Below are positions 1 through 7,479 of a stretch of 10,820 bases of DNA, in pieces. Location of the stretch: NCBI GenBank assembly GCA_018400255.1, contig JAGYMO010000036.1:1-10820 (forward strand), in the 5' to 3' direction. Numbering within the stretch: position 1 is the stretch's first letter; each line of letters begins with the position of its first letter. Below the pieces are notes generated by a model, which searched no databases, was not told where the DNA came from, and saw only the letters and a list, made by a program, of their open reading frames with translations. This DNA comes from Deltaproteobacteria bacterium. GTDB lineage: Bacteria; Desulfobacterota; DSM-4660; Desulfatiglandales; B25-G16. A program made the translations under genes and the position numbers.

Positions 1-225
1 CCCTTTAAGGGGCCGGCAATTTTTATATCATTGCATAAAGGGGTTGTCAAATGGCAAATAATTGACTAAAGGTTATGTAATAAACGCAAATTCCGTTAAA
101 CTCTTCTCATTAATGCTTTTAATAGACAGATGCATGTATAACCAACCGGCATTAAACGCTCAATAGTATTAAGTAGGCCTTTATATGTTTTAACTATTTT
201 ATCAACATTTTAAATAGGACCAATA

Positions 226-804
226 ATGGAAAAAAATGAACACCCCGCTGTGCTGGTTATTGATATGGTTAAGGATTATTTTGATCTTGAGCGTAACTTG
301 AAAATCACCCCTTTCGCTAAGGCAATAATCAAACCTATAAGGGATTTAACTAAAAAATTCAGAGATAATAACTGGCCTGTGATATATTCTACAGACTCTT
401 TTAAAGAGGATGATTTTATATTCACCGGCAGAATGAAACCAGAGGCCATCGCAGGCACTGAGGGGGCAGAGATTATTGATGAGCTTGAACGCGAAGAAAC
501 AGACCTTTGGGTACCAAAGCCACGCTTTTCTGCATTTTTTAAAACAGGACTAGACAACTATTTAAAGAATAAGGGTGTTACCTTATGTGCGGTAGCGGGG
601 ATTGCAACCCCTTTTTGTGTTTTAACAACTGCCCTGGATTCTATAGCCCATGATTTTAAAACCGTGATTGTTTCTGATTGCTCAGCCGCAACAACGGAAA
701 GGGTGCACCAAGACACCCTTGATCTCTACCGAAAGACCGCGCTTTATCCGCTGCTTTGCGTAAAAACGTCTCAGGAGCTGCTCTCTGATTTAGGGGGGTG
801 GTAA
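226..804 (+). CDS. Isochorismatase-family cysteine hydrolase, substrate unknown
   Basis: A 192-residue protein with the isochorismatase/nicotinamidase fold, the usual family length. The Asp-Lys-Cys triad is visible: D13 in the first strand (VLVIDM), K98 in the KPRFSAF motif, and C131 in GIATPFCVLTTALD, followed by the usual helix and AHDF. These enzymes hydrolyse amide or vinyl-ether bonds through a covalent cysteine intermediate. The zinc-nicotinamidase TxDxH metal motif reads STDSF here (residues 55-59), so the metal-ligand histidine is missing and a PncA call is not supported. No signal peptide is seen, so it is probably cytoplasmic. The start is supported by AGGA at 216-219, six bases upstream of ATG. 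It stands alone, 183 bases before the Nudix gene. The family is confident; the substrate cannot be told. Confidence 0.88.
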   Translation: MEKNEHPAVLVIDMVKDYFDLERNLKITPFAKAIIKPIRDLTKKFRDNNWPVIYSTDSFKEDDFIFTGRMKPEAIAGTEGAEIIDELEREETDLWVPKPRFSAFFKTGLDNYLKNKGVTLCAVAGIATPFCVLTTALDSIAHDFKTVIVSDCSAATTERVHQDTLDLYRKTALYPLLCVKTSQELLSDLGGW

Positions 805-987
805 TTTATTTTACTCGGTCTTTACATGGTCTCTGTACAGGTATGATCGAGGGGAGGTGGCCAAAGACCAAAAGACATTGATGAGGAGATCAAAACCGTT
901 TGCTGCAATGTTATTTAATTGCGCACAAATTCTATCTTATCGGCCTATTCTCTGTCTTAGATCTAACTATTTATAAAAGGAACTCTC

Positions 988-1542
988 ATGATAAAATCAT
1001 GGAATATTATAGAATCCAATCAGCACGTCAAAGTAGGTCCTTTTACTATCAAGAAAAACCGATGTCGTTCCCCAAGAACCGGCAAGGAGCATGACTTTTA
1101 TGTCTTTGATTCCTCTAGCTGGGTTAATATCATACCTATTAGTGAAGACGATAAAATTGTTATGGTCAGGCAATATAGACACGGATGTAATTGCATGCTT
1201 CTGGAAGTGCCAGGCGGCTTGATAGACGACGGAGACAAAAATTCCGCTGAAACCGCAAAAAGGGAGCTCTTGGAAGAAACAGGCTATATGTCTGAGGATA
1301 TTACCCATATCTCAACAGTTTATCCGCAACCTGCATTTATAAACAATCAGGGCATGACATTCGTTGCAAAAAGGGCGCGAAAGGTTTCGAGTCAAAACCT
1401 TGATGATGCTGAAGACATTGAGGTGGTATTGATAGAGCAGGAAAAAATCCAGAACATGCTTTTAAACGGTGATTTACGGCACGGCCAGACAGTAATGGCA
1501 TTGAGCCTATATTTTTTGATGAGAAAAGAGGGCACAGACTAA
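988..1542 (+). CDS. Nudix hydrolase, ADP-ribose pyrophosphatase-like
   Basis: A 184-residue protein with a Nudix box at residues 77-100: GGLID, then RELLEETGY, which holds the Mg-binding Glu residues E93, E96 and E97. Against the GX5EX7REUXEEXGU consensus, Asp replaces the first Glu and the spacer is one residue longer, a variation I believe occurs in other bacterial Nudix proteins. The upstream strand VMVRQYRHG and the segment LLEVPGGL resemble ADP-ribose/ADP-sugar pyrophosphatases, which cleave nucleoside diphosphate sugars to AMP plus sugar phosphate. The family predicts a cytoplasmic dimer. The start at 988 is backed by AAAGGA at 976-981. It is followed by a hairpin that may end its transcript. 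The exact substrate is an inference. Confidence 0.88.
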   Translation: MIKSWNIIESNQHVKVGPFTIKKNRCRSPRTGKEHDFYVFDSSSWVNIIPISEDDKIVMVRQYRHGCNCMLLEVPGGLIDDGDKNSAETAKRELLEETGYMSEDITHISTVYPQPAFINNQGMTFVAKRARKVSSQNLDDAEDIEVVLIEQEKIQNMLLNGDLRHGQTVMALSLYFLMRKEGTD

Positions 1543-1546
1543 TTCT

Positions 1547-1568
1547 AAGGGAAAATTAATTTTTCCTT
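1547..1568 (+). terminator. AT-rich hairpin after the Nudix gene, possible terminator
   Basis: Bases 1547-1555 (AAGGGAAAA) pair with 1560-1568 (TTTTTCCTT) around a TTAA loop: nine pairs including one G-T, starting five bases after the Nudix stop codon. The stem is GC-poor and the T run lies inside it, so it would be a weak intrinsic terminator. It may instead simply mark the boundary with the thiolase cluster. Confidence 0.35.
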
Positions 1569-1649
1569 TACCGCTTTCTATTAAAAATATATAAAGTTGC
1601 GAGGCAATAACTTAGAAAAACATCAAATTATCTGTAAGGGAGGTTATGT

Positions 1650-2816
1650 ATGAAAAAGGTTGGAATTATAGGGGTAGGACAAAGTAATTTTGTACGAGGA
1701 TACCCCGGTTCAATAAGAGAGCTTGCCTTCGAGGGATTTAAAGAGGCAATGGGAGACGCAAAGATTCAGACACAAGATATTGACGCATCTATAATCGCAT
1801 CCGCGCCGGAATATGACAAACAGAGATCACCTGCAGGTGTAGTTGCAGAATATCTTGGCCTCATCCCGCAACCTACATTCTATATTGAATCGGTTTGCTC
1901 TTCAAGCAGCACAGCACTAAAGGTTGCCTATTCAATGATTATGGCCGGCTTGCATGACGTTGTTGCAGTCGTAGGTTTTCAAAAAATGTCAGAGATTTCA
2001 TCCAATGAATCACAAGAAAGAATGGGTAGAGGCGCAGACATACAATGGGAATCACCATTTGGAACTATGATGCCTGCGTATTATGCAATGTATGCCCAGG
2101 CCCATATGGCAAAATACGGCACAACCCCGGAAGACCTGGCGAGGATAAGGGTAAAGGCTGCCAGTTATGGACAGATAAACGAAAAGGCCGTTTACAGAAA
2201 ACCTGTCACAATGGATATGTTTTCCGATCCAGAAAACAATATGTCTGCTGATGTAGCCAGACCGCTCAGGGTTGGTGATTGTTGTGCTAATGCAGATGGT
2301 AGCTCCTGTATTATTGTAGCCAGCGAGGAAAAGGCAAAGGCAATACATGACAAGCCTGTGTGGATTCTCGGTATTGGCGCAGCTTCTGAGGCGGTTAATA
2401 TGGCGGGCAGGGAAATGCTTACCGGGTTGAGGGTCGGTATTGAGGCCGGAAGGCAGGCTTATGAGATGGCAGGCATTACAGCAAAAGACATTGATGTAGC
2501 TGAAGTACATGATTGCTTTACAATTGCAGAGATGATGGCCTACGAAAATTTAGGATTTGCAAAACCAGGTGAGGGAAAGGATTTAATTGCGTCTAAGGAA
2601 ACATATAAAGACGGAAGCATACCTGTCAATGTTGATGGTGGCCTTCTTTCAAAAGGCCATCCAATAGGAGCCACTGGTGGCTCTCAGATAAGAACTATTG
2701 TTCTTCAATTAAGGGAAGAGGCAGGAGAAATGCAGGTAAAAAACCCGGAAATAGGCCTGGTTCATAATATTGGCGGCGTAGGCCTTTACGGAAATGTAAC
2801 AATACTTGGGAGGTAA
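1650..2816 (+). CDS. SCP2-type thiolase family protein (thiolase 1)
   Basis: A 388-residue cytoplasmic thiolase-superfamily enzyme, close to the family's usual length. Visible active-site landmarks are the nucleophilic C83 in ESVCSSSST, the HDCF motif at residues 287-290 (whose Cys acts as acid/base in SCP2-type thiolases), GHPIGATG with H337, and HNIGG with H372 near the C-terminus. Such enzymes cleave 3-oxoacyl-CoA with CoA, or condense two acyl-CoAs. A strong Shine-Dalgarno, AAGGGAGG at 1636-1643, sets the start. The ribosome site of the next gene lies in its last codons and only two bases separate stop from start, so the two proteins are probably made together. Thiolases paired with a small Zn-ribbon protein include BbsB/BbsA, benzoylsuccinyl-CoA thiolase of anaerobic toluene degradation. 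The fold is sure; the substrate is not. Confidence 0.9.
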   Translation: MKKVGIIGVGQSNFVRGYPGSIRELAFEGFKEAMGDAKIQTQDIDASIIASAPEYDKQRSPAGVVAEYLGLIPQPTFYIESVCSSSSTALKVAYSMIMAGLHDVVAVVGFQKMSEISSNESQERMGRGADIQWESPFGTMMPAYYAMYAQAHMAKYGTTPEDLARIRVKAASYGQINEKAVYRKPVTMDMFSDPENNMSADVARPLRVGDCCANADGSSCIIVASEEKAKAIHDKPVWILGIGAASEAVNMAGREMLTGLRVGIEAGRQAYEMAGITAKDIDVAEVHDCFTIAEMMAYENLGFAKPGEGKDLIASKETYKDGSIPVNVDGGLLSKGHPIGATGGSQIRTIVLQLREEAGEMQVKNPEIGLVHNIGGVGLYGNVTILGR

Positions 2817-2818
2817 AA

Positions 2819-3250
2819 ATGGCTAAAAAGGAAATTGATGATAGATTTAAAAAATTTGGTACAGTTAGTTTTACAGCCATTACTAAGACCAATGATTTTA
2901 TAGATTACCTTGCAAACGGCAAGGTAATGGGCTCGAGATGCAAGAATTGTGGGGCTGTTTATTTTCCTCCGAGATCGGATTGCAGCTCGTGTTTAACCAG
3001 CTCTATGGAATGGTTTGAGGTAACAGGCAATGGAAAACTTTTGAGTTTTAGCGAGTTAAAATATGGACCTGTAGGCTTTGAAGGCGATCTTCCCTATATT
3101 ATAGCACTCCTTGATTACGGGGATTATAAGGTCTTTGGCAGGATCTCTGCAGACCTTGGCTATGAAGACCTCCAGGTTGGAATGATGCTTAAGACAGAAG
3201 CCAATGTCCTGCCAAACGGCCAGCTTAATTATATCTTTGCCCGTCCTTAG
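2819..3250 (+). CDS. Stand-alone Zn-ribbon/OB-fold (DUF35) protein, thiolase partner
   Basis: A 143-residue protein with an N-terminal helix, a rubredoxin-like zinc ribbon at residues 41-58 (C41-x2-C44, ten residues, C55-x2-C58, in a GAVYFPPR context), then an OB-fold from about residue 65 to the end. DUF35 proteins act as non-catalytic subunits that dock onto thiolases or thiolase-fold aldolases and help bind or pass on the CoA substrate; BbsA, ChsH2-type proteins and the archaeal thiolase/HMG-CoA synthase complex are examples. The SD GGGAGG (2808-2813) lies inside the thiolase 1 gene, just upstream of its stop, so translation is likely coupled and thiolase 1 is the expected partner. All four metal-binding cysteines are intact. 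The family is confident; the partnership is inferred from gene order. Confidence 0.88.
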   Translation: MAKKEIDDRFKKFGTVSFTAITKTNDFIDYLANGKVMGSRCKNCGAVYFPPRSDCSSCLTSSMEWFEVTGNGKLLSFSELKYGPVGFEGDLPYIIALLDYGDYKVFGRISADLGYEDLQVGMMLKTEANVLPNGQLNYIFARP

Positions 3251-3304
3251 AATAACGCTATGCGATAATGACCTAAAAGACAACTACAATAAAATAGTGT
3301 AAAA

Positions 3305-3328
3305 TTTTTAAAGGTACCTATTTAAAAA
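3305..3328. repeat. Inverted repeat in the gap between the two thiolase modules
   Basis: TTTTTAAA at 3305-3312 is perfectly complementary to TTTAAAAA at 3321-3328, with an 8-base spacer beginning GGTACC. It lies in the 176-base gap (3251-3426), which contains no gene. It could be an operator or a weak transcription boundary. Its AT-richness in an AT-rich spacer means that chance is a real alternative. Confidence 0.25.
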
Positions 3329-3426
3329 GGTTCTTTAAGAAAAAATCCATGTACATTACAATGGAATATAAAAATTTCTAAAAGTATTTAACTCTCTGTA
3401 AACATTAAAGATATAGGACGTTTATC

Positions 3427-4875
3427 ATGACCGGAATAGTGTCTTACGGAAGTTATTTGCCGGCAAATCGAATAAAAAGGGAGGCTATCTTCAACGGCAT
3501 GGGCTGGCTTCACCAGGCAACATACATGAATGGGGATAAGTACGTAGCCAACTTTGATGAGGATAGCGTAACCATGGCGGTAGCATCTTCAATGAATTGC
3601 CTGGAGGACAATGACAGGGAAGACATAGAGGCCCTATGTTTTGCCACCACGTCATCACCCTTCATTGAAAGATGCGCTGCGGGTATAATTGGCACGGCCT
3701 TAGACCTAAGCAGCCAAATTAACACGTTTGACCTGACAGGTTCCACCAGGGCAGGAACATCCGCGCTTCTTTCAGCCATAAACTCCGTAAATTCAGGCAC
3801 GATTCACAGTGCACTCGTATGTGCATCAGATATGAGGCTTGGAAAACCGGGAAGCTCCCAGGAATTACAATTTAGCGATGGTGCAGCATCCCTGCTCATT
3901 GGTGATAAAGGGGTAATTGCTCAATGGGATGGCTTTTACGGCGTATCCTATGATTTCCCTGATCATTGGAGGACGGAAAACGATAAGACAGACAGGGCTT
4001 GGGAGGACAGGTTTGGGCGAGAGGAGGGTTACAGAAAATTTATCTATGAGGCCATCTCTGGCCTTCTTTCTAAATACCACCTGAATCCAAAAAATATTGC
4101 TAAAGTAGCATTTCCTGGCATTTATCCTCGTGACCACGCGCTTTTAATAAAAGCATTGGGCTTCGAACCAGAGCAACTTCAGGATCATCTTATGGCTTCC
4201 ATGGGCAATACCGGGACTGCGTACCCTCTAATGCTATTAATTTCAACGCTCGAAGAATCTAACCCTGGAGACAGAATAATTGTTGCGGGTTTTGGCAACG
4301 GAAGTGATGCCTTGTTGTTTACGGTTACAGAAGAGATAAAGAAGATTAAGGGCCAAAGAAAGGGCTTAAAGAGACATTTCTCTTCTAAAAGAGACCTTGA
4401 TAGGTATGAAAAATATCTTTCCTTTAGGGGTCTTATTTCACCTGAGGGTGGAATAAGGGCGGAGGCCATTCCATTTACCGCCATATCGCTGACATGGAGA
4501 GATAGAAGAGAAATATTAGGTCTTTGCGGAACAAGGTGTAAAGTGTGCAGCACCCCTCAGTACCCTGCACAAAAGGTATGTGTCAATCCTGATTGTCAGG
4601 CCATTGACAATATGGAACCATACAGATTTTCCGATAAAAAGGGAAAAATCTTCAGCTTTACCGCGGACCTATTATCCTTTACGCCTAACCCTCCCGCAAT
4701 ATATGCTGTTATTGATTTTGATGGGGGAGGAAGATTCTGGTTTGATCTTACAGACTGCGACCTTGATTCAATAAAAATTGGCACCGAGGTAGAAATGACA
4801 TTTAGGAGACGCTACAGGGACGAAAGAGGTGGCATAATTGGTTATTTTTGGAAGGCTGTGCCGGGCTTACGATAG
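3427..4875 (+). CDS. HMG-CoA synthase/KAS III-like protein fused to a C-terminal DUF35 domain
   Basis: A 482-residue fusion. Residues 1-300 have the thiolase fold of the HMG-CoA synthase/ketoacyl synthase III group: MTGIVSYGSYLPANRI at the start, FSDGAASLLIG (149-159), SMGNTGTAYPL (259-269) and FGNGSDALLF (289-298). A basic linker (about 303-335) leads to a zinc ribbon (C371-x2-C374, ten residues, C385-x4-C390) and an OB-fold to the end. Matched to HMG-CoA synthases, the nucleophilic Cys position is T107 (TGSTRAGTSAL), the general-acid Glu position is T75 (ATTSSP), and the histidine segment reads VAFPGIYP without His. HMG-CoA synthesis is therefore unlikely; a structural, aldolase-like or other CoA-binding role is possible. 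AGGA at 3415-3418 supports the start. Thiolase 2 follows after 104 bases. Architecture is confident; function is unknown. Confidence 0.82.
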   Translation: MTGIVSYGSYLPANRIKREAIFNGMGWLHQATYMNGDKYVANFDEDSVTMAVASSMNCLEDNDREDIEALCFATTSSPFIERCAAGIIGTALDLSSQINTFDLTGSTRAGTSALLSAINSVNSGTIHSALVCASDMRLGKPGSSQELQFSDGAASLLIGDKGVIAQWDGFYGVSYDFPDHWRTENDKTDRAWEDRFGREEGYRKFIYEAISGLLSKYHLNPKNIAKVAFPGIYPRDHALLIKALGFEPEQLQDHLMASMGNTGTAYPLMLLISTLEESNPGDRIIVAGFGNGSDALLFTVTEEIKKIKGQRKGLKRHFSSKRDLDRYEKYLSFRGLISPEGGIRAEAIPFTAISLTWRDRREILGLCGTRCKVCSTPQYPAQKVCVNPDCQAIDNMEPYRFSDKKGKIFSFTADLLSFTPNPPAIYAVIDFDGGGRFWFDLTDCDLDSIKIGTEVEMTFRRRYRDERGGIIGYFWKAVPGLR

Positions 4876-4979
4876 ATTTTAGCCAACCTACCTTGGCCAT
4901 AAACGTTTATGTATTTAGGCCATTTTTTCTAAATCTTTTTAAGGCCAATAAATACTGCGAAAATCGTGGAGGCAAACAT

Positions 4980-6176
4980 ATGAGCACAGGGATAAAGGAT
5001 AAAGTTGCAATTATTGGGATGGGCTGCACAAAGTTTGGTGAACATTGGGACAAGGGCTCCGAGGATTTAACAGTAGAGGCTTTTATTGAGGCCATAACCG
5101 ATGCAGGTATCGAAAAAGCTGACATCCAGGCAGCCTGGTTTAGTTCTTGCTATGAGGAAATAAATGTGGGCAAATCCGCCCTTCCCCTGAGCAGAACACT
5201 GAAGCTACCCTTTATACCTGTAACGAGGGTTGAGAATCTTTGTGCCAGCGGATCAGAGGCATTAAGGGGTGCTGTCTATGGCGTGGCCTCCGGCGCCTAT
5301 GATATTGCACTAGCCCTGGGGGCGGAAAAACTTAAGGACACGGGCTACGGAGGCCTCCCGGAATTCAGCACAATTCTTGGAACAAAAAACAGGGTTATCT
5401 TTCCAAGCCTGAGTGCGCCAGGCTCTTTTGCGATGATGGCAAACAGATATTTTTCTAAGTATAATTTATCCATGGAAGAGGGCAAAAGGGCCCTTGCAAA
5501 GATATCCGTAAACAGCCACAAGAATGGGGCAAAAAACCCACGGGCACACCTTAGAAAGGCTATAACAGAGGAAGATGTGTTGCGTGCCCCAATAATTGCC
5601 TCGCCCCTCGGGCTGTATGACTGCTGCGGTGTAAGCGATGGCGCTGCAGCCGCTATCGTATGCAGAGCTGACATGGCAAACAATTTCAGAAAAGACCCTG
5701 TGTTTGTAAAGGCCCTTCAGATAGGTGTAAGTTCCGGAGAGGAGCTTGGGTATACAACGTGGGACGGCACCTACGTAGAGACTACAACAAGAACCGCCTC
5801 AAGGGCATATGAAGAGGCAGGCATAAAAACCCCCAGGGAGGAGTTAAGTATGATTGAGGTCCATGATTGCTTCTCAATAACAGAGCTTGTCACATACGAG
5901 GATTTACGGATATCCGAAAGGGGTAAAGCAAAAAACGATATAGAAGAGGGGTTTTTTTCCAGAGCAGGCAAAATACCTTCGCAGCCTGACGGCGGGCTGA
6001 AATGTTTTGGCCATCCTATAGGGGCATCCGGGCTTAGAATGATGTATGAGATATATAAACAGCTTCAGGGAAAGGCCGGAGAGAGACAAATAAAGAATCC
6101 TGCCCTCGGCCTAACCCATAACTTAGGCGGCCTGCCGCAAATGAATGTAGTGAGCATAGCAATAGCAGGGATTTAG
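4980..6176 (+). CDS. SCP2-type thiolase family protein (thiolase 2)
   Basis: A 398-residue thiolase-superfamily protein. The frame is open further upstream to an ATG at 4848, but the start at 4980 is chosen because GGAGG (4968-4972) sits seven bases before it and the product then begins with the usual KVAIIGMGCTKFG strand. The upstream reading would overlap the preceding gene and add 44 residues unlike the family. Active-site landmarks: C88 in NLCASGSEAL, HDCF at 295-298, GHPIGASG with H345, and HNLGG with H380, so the enzyme looks catalytically complete. It has no separate small DUF35 gene of its own; the DUF35 domain of the preceding fusion may serve it. It shares its motif set with thiolase 1, but the sequences differ enough that this is not a recent duplication. 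Substrate unknown. Confidence 0.9.
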   Translation: MSTGIKDKVAIIGMGCTKFGEHWDKGSEDLTVEAFIEAITDAGIEKADIQAAWFSSCYEEINVGKSALPLSRTLKLPFIPVTRVENLCASGSEALRGAVYGVASGAYDIALALGAEKLKDTGYGGLPEFSTILGTKNRVIFPSLSAPGSFAMMANRYFSKYNLSMEEGKRALAKISVNSHKNGAKNPRAHLRKAITEEDVLRAPIIASPLGLYDCCGVSDGAAAAIVCRADMANNFRKDPVFVKALQIGVSSGEELGYTTWDGTYVETTTRTASRAYEEAGIKTPREELSMIEVHDCFSITELVTYEDLRISERGKAKNDIEEGFFSRAGKIPSQPDGGLKCFGHPIGASGLRMMYEIYKQLQGKAGERQIKNPALGLTHNLGGLPQMNVVSIAIAGI

Positions 6177-6204
6177 ACAATCAATATAAAACAGGAGGAA
6201 CAAA

Positions 6205-7341
6205 ATGGACTTTGCGCTGTCAGGCGAAAGCAAAATGATGGTTAAGGCAGCAAAAGATTTCGCACTAAAGGAAATAGAGCCTGTCACTGAGAAGATAGAA
6301 AGAGAGGATGCCCTTCCTGATGACCTTCTTCAGAAATTTGCCAAGGCAAGAATGCTTGGCATGATGGTGCCACGGGAATACGGGGGAATCGGTTCAAGTG
6401 CCTTAAATGTAATATTGGTTGCAGAGGAGCTTGCAAAAACTGCATCAGCCGCTGTTTTTGTAATGGCACTAAATAACAGCATTGCTGAAACAATTCATTA
6501 TTGGGGCTCGGAAGATATCAGGCAAAGGTTTATTCCGTCACTTTGCGATGGCTCAAATTATGCCTCTATGGCATTTACTGAACCGGCCACAGGATCAGAC
6601 CCTACAGCAATCACCATGACAGCTAAACATGAGGGGGATCACTTTATTCTTAACGGAACGAAGAGGTTTATTACCAATGGACATAAAAACGGAAGTGGCG
6701 TGTTTTATGCAAAGGATGAAACAGAAAAGGTAACAGCCTACATGGTTGAAAAAAACACGGGTGGATATACCTGGTCAAAGCCTTGGTCCTTGATGGGGCT
6801 TGCGGGGCAAGGATTAGTGGACGTTTTTCTCAAAGACGTGAAGGTATCACAGGAGAACATACTCGGCGAGCCTGGAAAGGGTTTTCACATTTTATTACGG
6901 TGGATTGCTGGGGAGAGGATTCAGCAGATGGCATTCATGACTGGAATGGGCCAGGAATGCCTTAATCAATCACTTAAATTCGCAAAGGAAAGGATGGTAA
7001 GGGCAAGGCCTATGACAGCAATGCAGGGTTTTCAATGGATGCTCGCTGAAATGCATGCCTCGATAGAGGCCTGCAGATGGTGGACGTATAGGGTGGCCTG
7101 TATGCAGGATGCGGGCGATGACTTTCAGATAGACTCTGCCGCGCTAAAGCTTTTTGTTGTGCCCACCATTCAGGAGGTTGCCAGGAAGGCATTGCAAATA
7201 CATGGTTCATACGGTTACTGCAAAGACTACAAGATAGAAAGGCTTTACAGGACCATTGCCCATGCCGGTATCACTGCATCAAGCACTGAACTGCAAAAAA
7301 CTATCGTAGGCTCCGCGCTATCACGATCGAAAGATATATAA
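6205..7341 (+). CDS. Acyl-CoA dehydrogenase with isovaleryl-CoA-dehydrogenase-type base position
   Basis: A 378-residue FAD-dependent ACAD of normal length, oxidising an acyl-CoA to the 2-enoyl-CoA and passing electrons to ETF. It has the N-terminal helical domain, the FAD/substrate motif AFTEPATGSDP (123-133), KRFITNG (153-159), and the C-terminal helical domain with ALQIHGSYGY (329-338). At the MCAD-type catalytic position (YEGTSE in many ACADs) it reads TASSTE, with A358 in place of Glu. E237, in WIAGERIQQ, instead lines up with the helix-G glutamate of isovaleryl- and long-chain acyl-CoA dehydrogenases, and the following helix aligns without gaps. AGGAGGA at 6193-6199 gives a strong start. 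It sits 28 bases after thiolase 2 and shortly before etfBA, its probable electron acceptor. Substrate not determinable; a branched or bulky chain is a guess. Confidence 0.9.
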   Translation: MDFALSGESKMMVKAAKDFALKEIEPVTEKIEREDALPDDLLQKFAKARMLGMMVPREYGGIGSSALNVILVAEELAKTASAAVFVMALNNSIAETIHYWGSEDIRQRFIPSLCDGSNYASMAFTEPATGSDPTAITMTAKHEGDHFILNGTKRFITNGHKNGSGVFYAKDETEKVTAYMVEKNTGGYTWSKPWSLMGLAGQGLVDVFLKDVKVSQENILGEPGKGFHILLRWIAGERIQQMAFMTGMGQECLNQSLKFAKERMVRARPMTAMQGFQWMLAEMHASIEACRWWTYRVACMQDAGDDFQIDSAALKLFVVPTIQEVARKALQIHGSYGYCKDYKIERLYRTIAHAGITASSTELQKTIVGSALSRSKDI

Positions 7342-7388
7342 GGCCGTTTCAATGTAAGCAAAATATGAGAATTTAGCAAAAAGATAGG

Positions 7389-7404
7389 AAAAGGCAAGCC
7401 TTTT
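7389..7404 (+). terminator. Hairpin between acyl-CoA dehydrogenase and ETF genes
   Basis: AAAAGGC (7389-7395) and GCCTTTT (7398-7404) are perfectly complementary around AA. With a four-base loop the stem is AAAAGG/CCTTTT, ending in four T. It lies 48 bases after the ACAD stop and could partly end transcription there, or process or stabilise the message. It is GC-poor and the T run is part of the stem, so terminator strength is doubtful. Confidence 0.4.
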
Positions 7405-7437
7405 ATGCCTCCACTCTTTACGACTTTTAGGTGAATA

Positions 7438-7473
7438 ATGGAGCGAAAGACTATTTTTATGGAAAAAAGTTAA
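7438..7473 (+). CDS. Possible 11-codon leader peptide upstream of etfB
   Basis: A short frame, ATG at 7438 to TAA at 7471-7473, encodes MERKTIFMEKS. It has its own SD-like AGGTG (7429-7433) four bases before the ATG, and its stop ends six bases before the etfB ATG. EtfB itself lacks a recognisable SD at the normal distance, so ribosomes ending here might restart at etfB. A frame this short can easily arise by chance; only comparison with related genomes would settle it. Confidence 0.25.
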   Translation: MERKTIFMEKS

Positions 7474-7479
7474 AACTAT

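Noticed and set aside
52..67. A sigma-54-type promoter (TGGCA...TTGA) upstream of the first gene
   Set aside because: The GG and TTG elements are one base too close and the GC doublet of the -12 element is missing.
900..1094. A 64-codon plus-strand frame over the start of the Nudix gene
   Set aside because: It overlaps the Nudix coding region in another frame, and has no SD or recognisable content.
2052..2510. A 152-codon minus-strand frame inside thiolase 1, and similar minus-strand frames in the other genes
   Set aside because: They lie wholly within well-supported plus-strand genes, have no family features and are rich in unusual residues, as expected for shadow frames.
3427..4875. Annotating the fusion as HMG-CoA synthase (mvaS)
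   Set aside because: The fold fits, but the Cys, Glu and His positions of the triad appear to be Thr, Thr and a non-His residue, so the name would imply an activity the sequence does not support.
4848..4979. A longer thiolase 2 starting at 4848
   Set aside because: It would overlap the preceding gene and add 44 residues unlike thiolases, while the ATG at 4980 has a good GGAGG and gives the family N-terminus.
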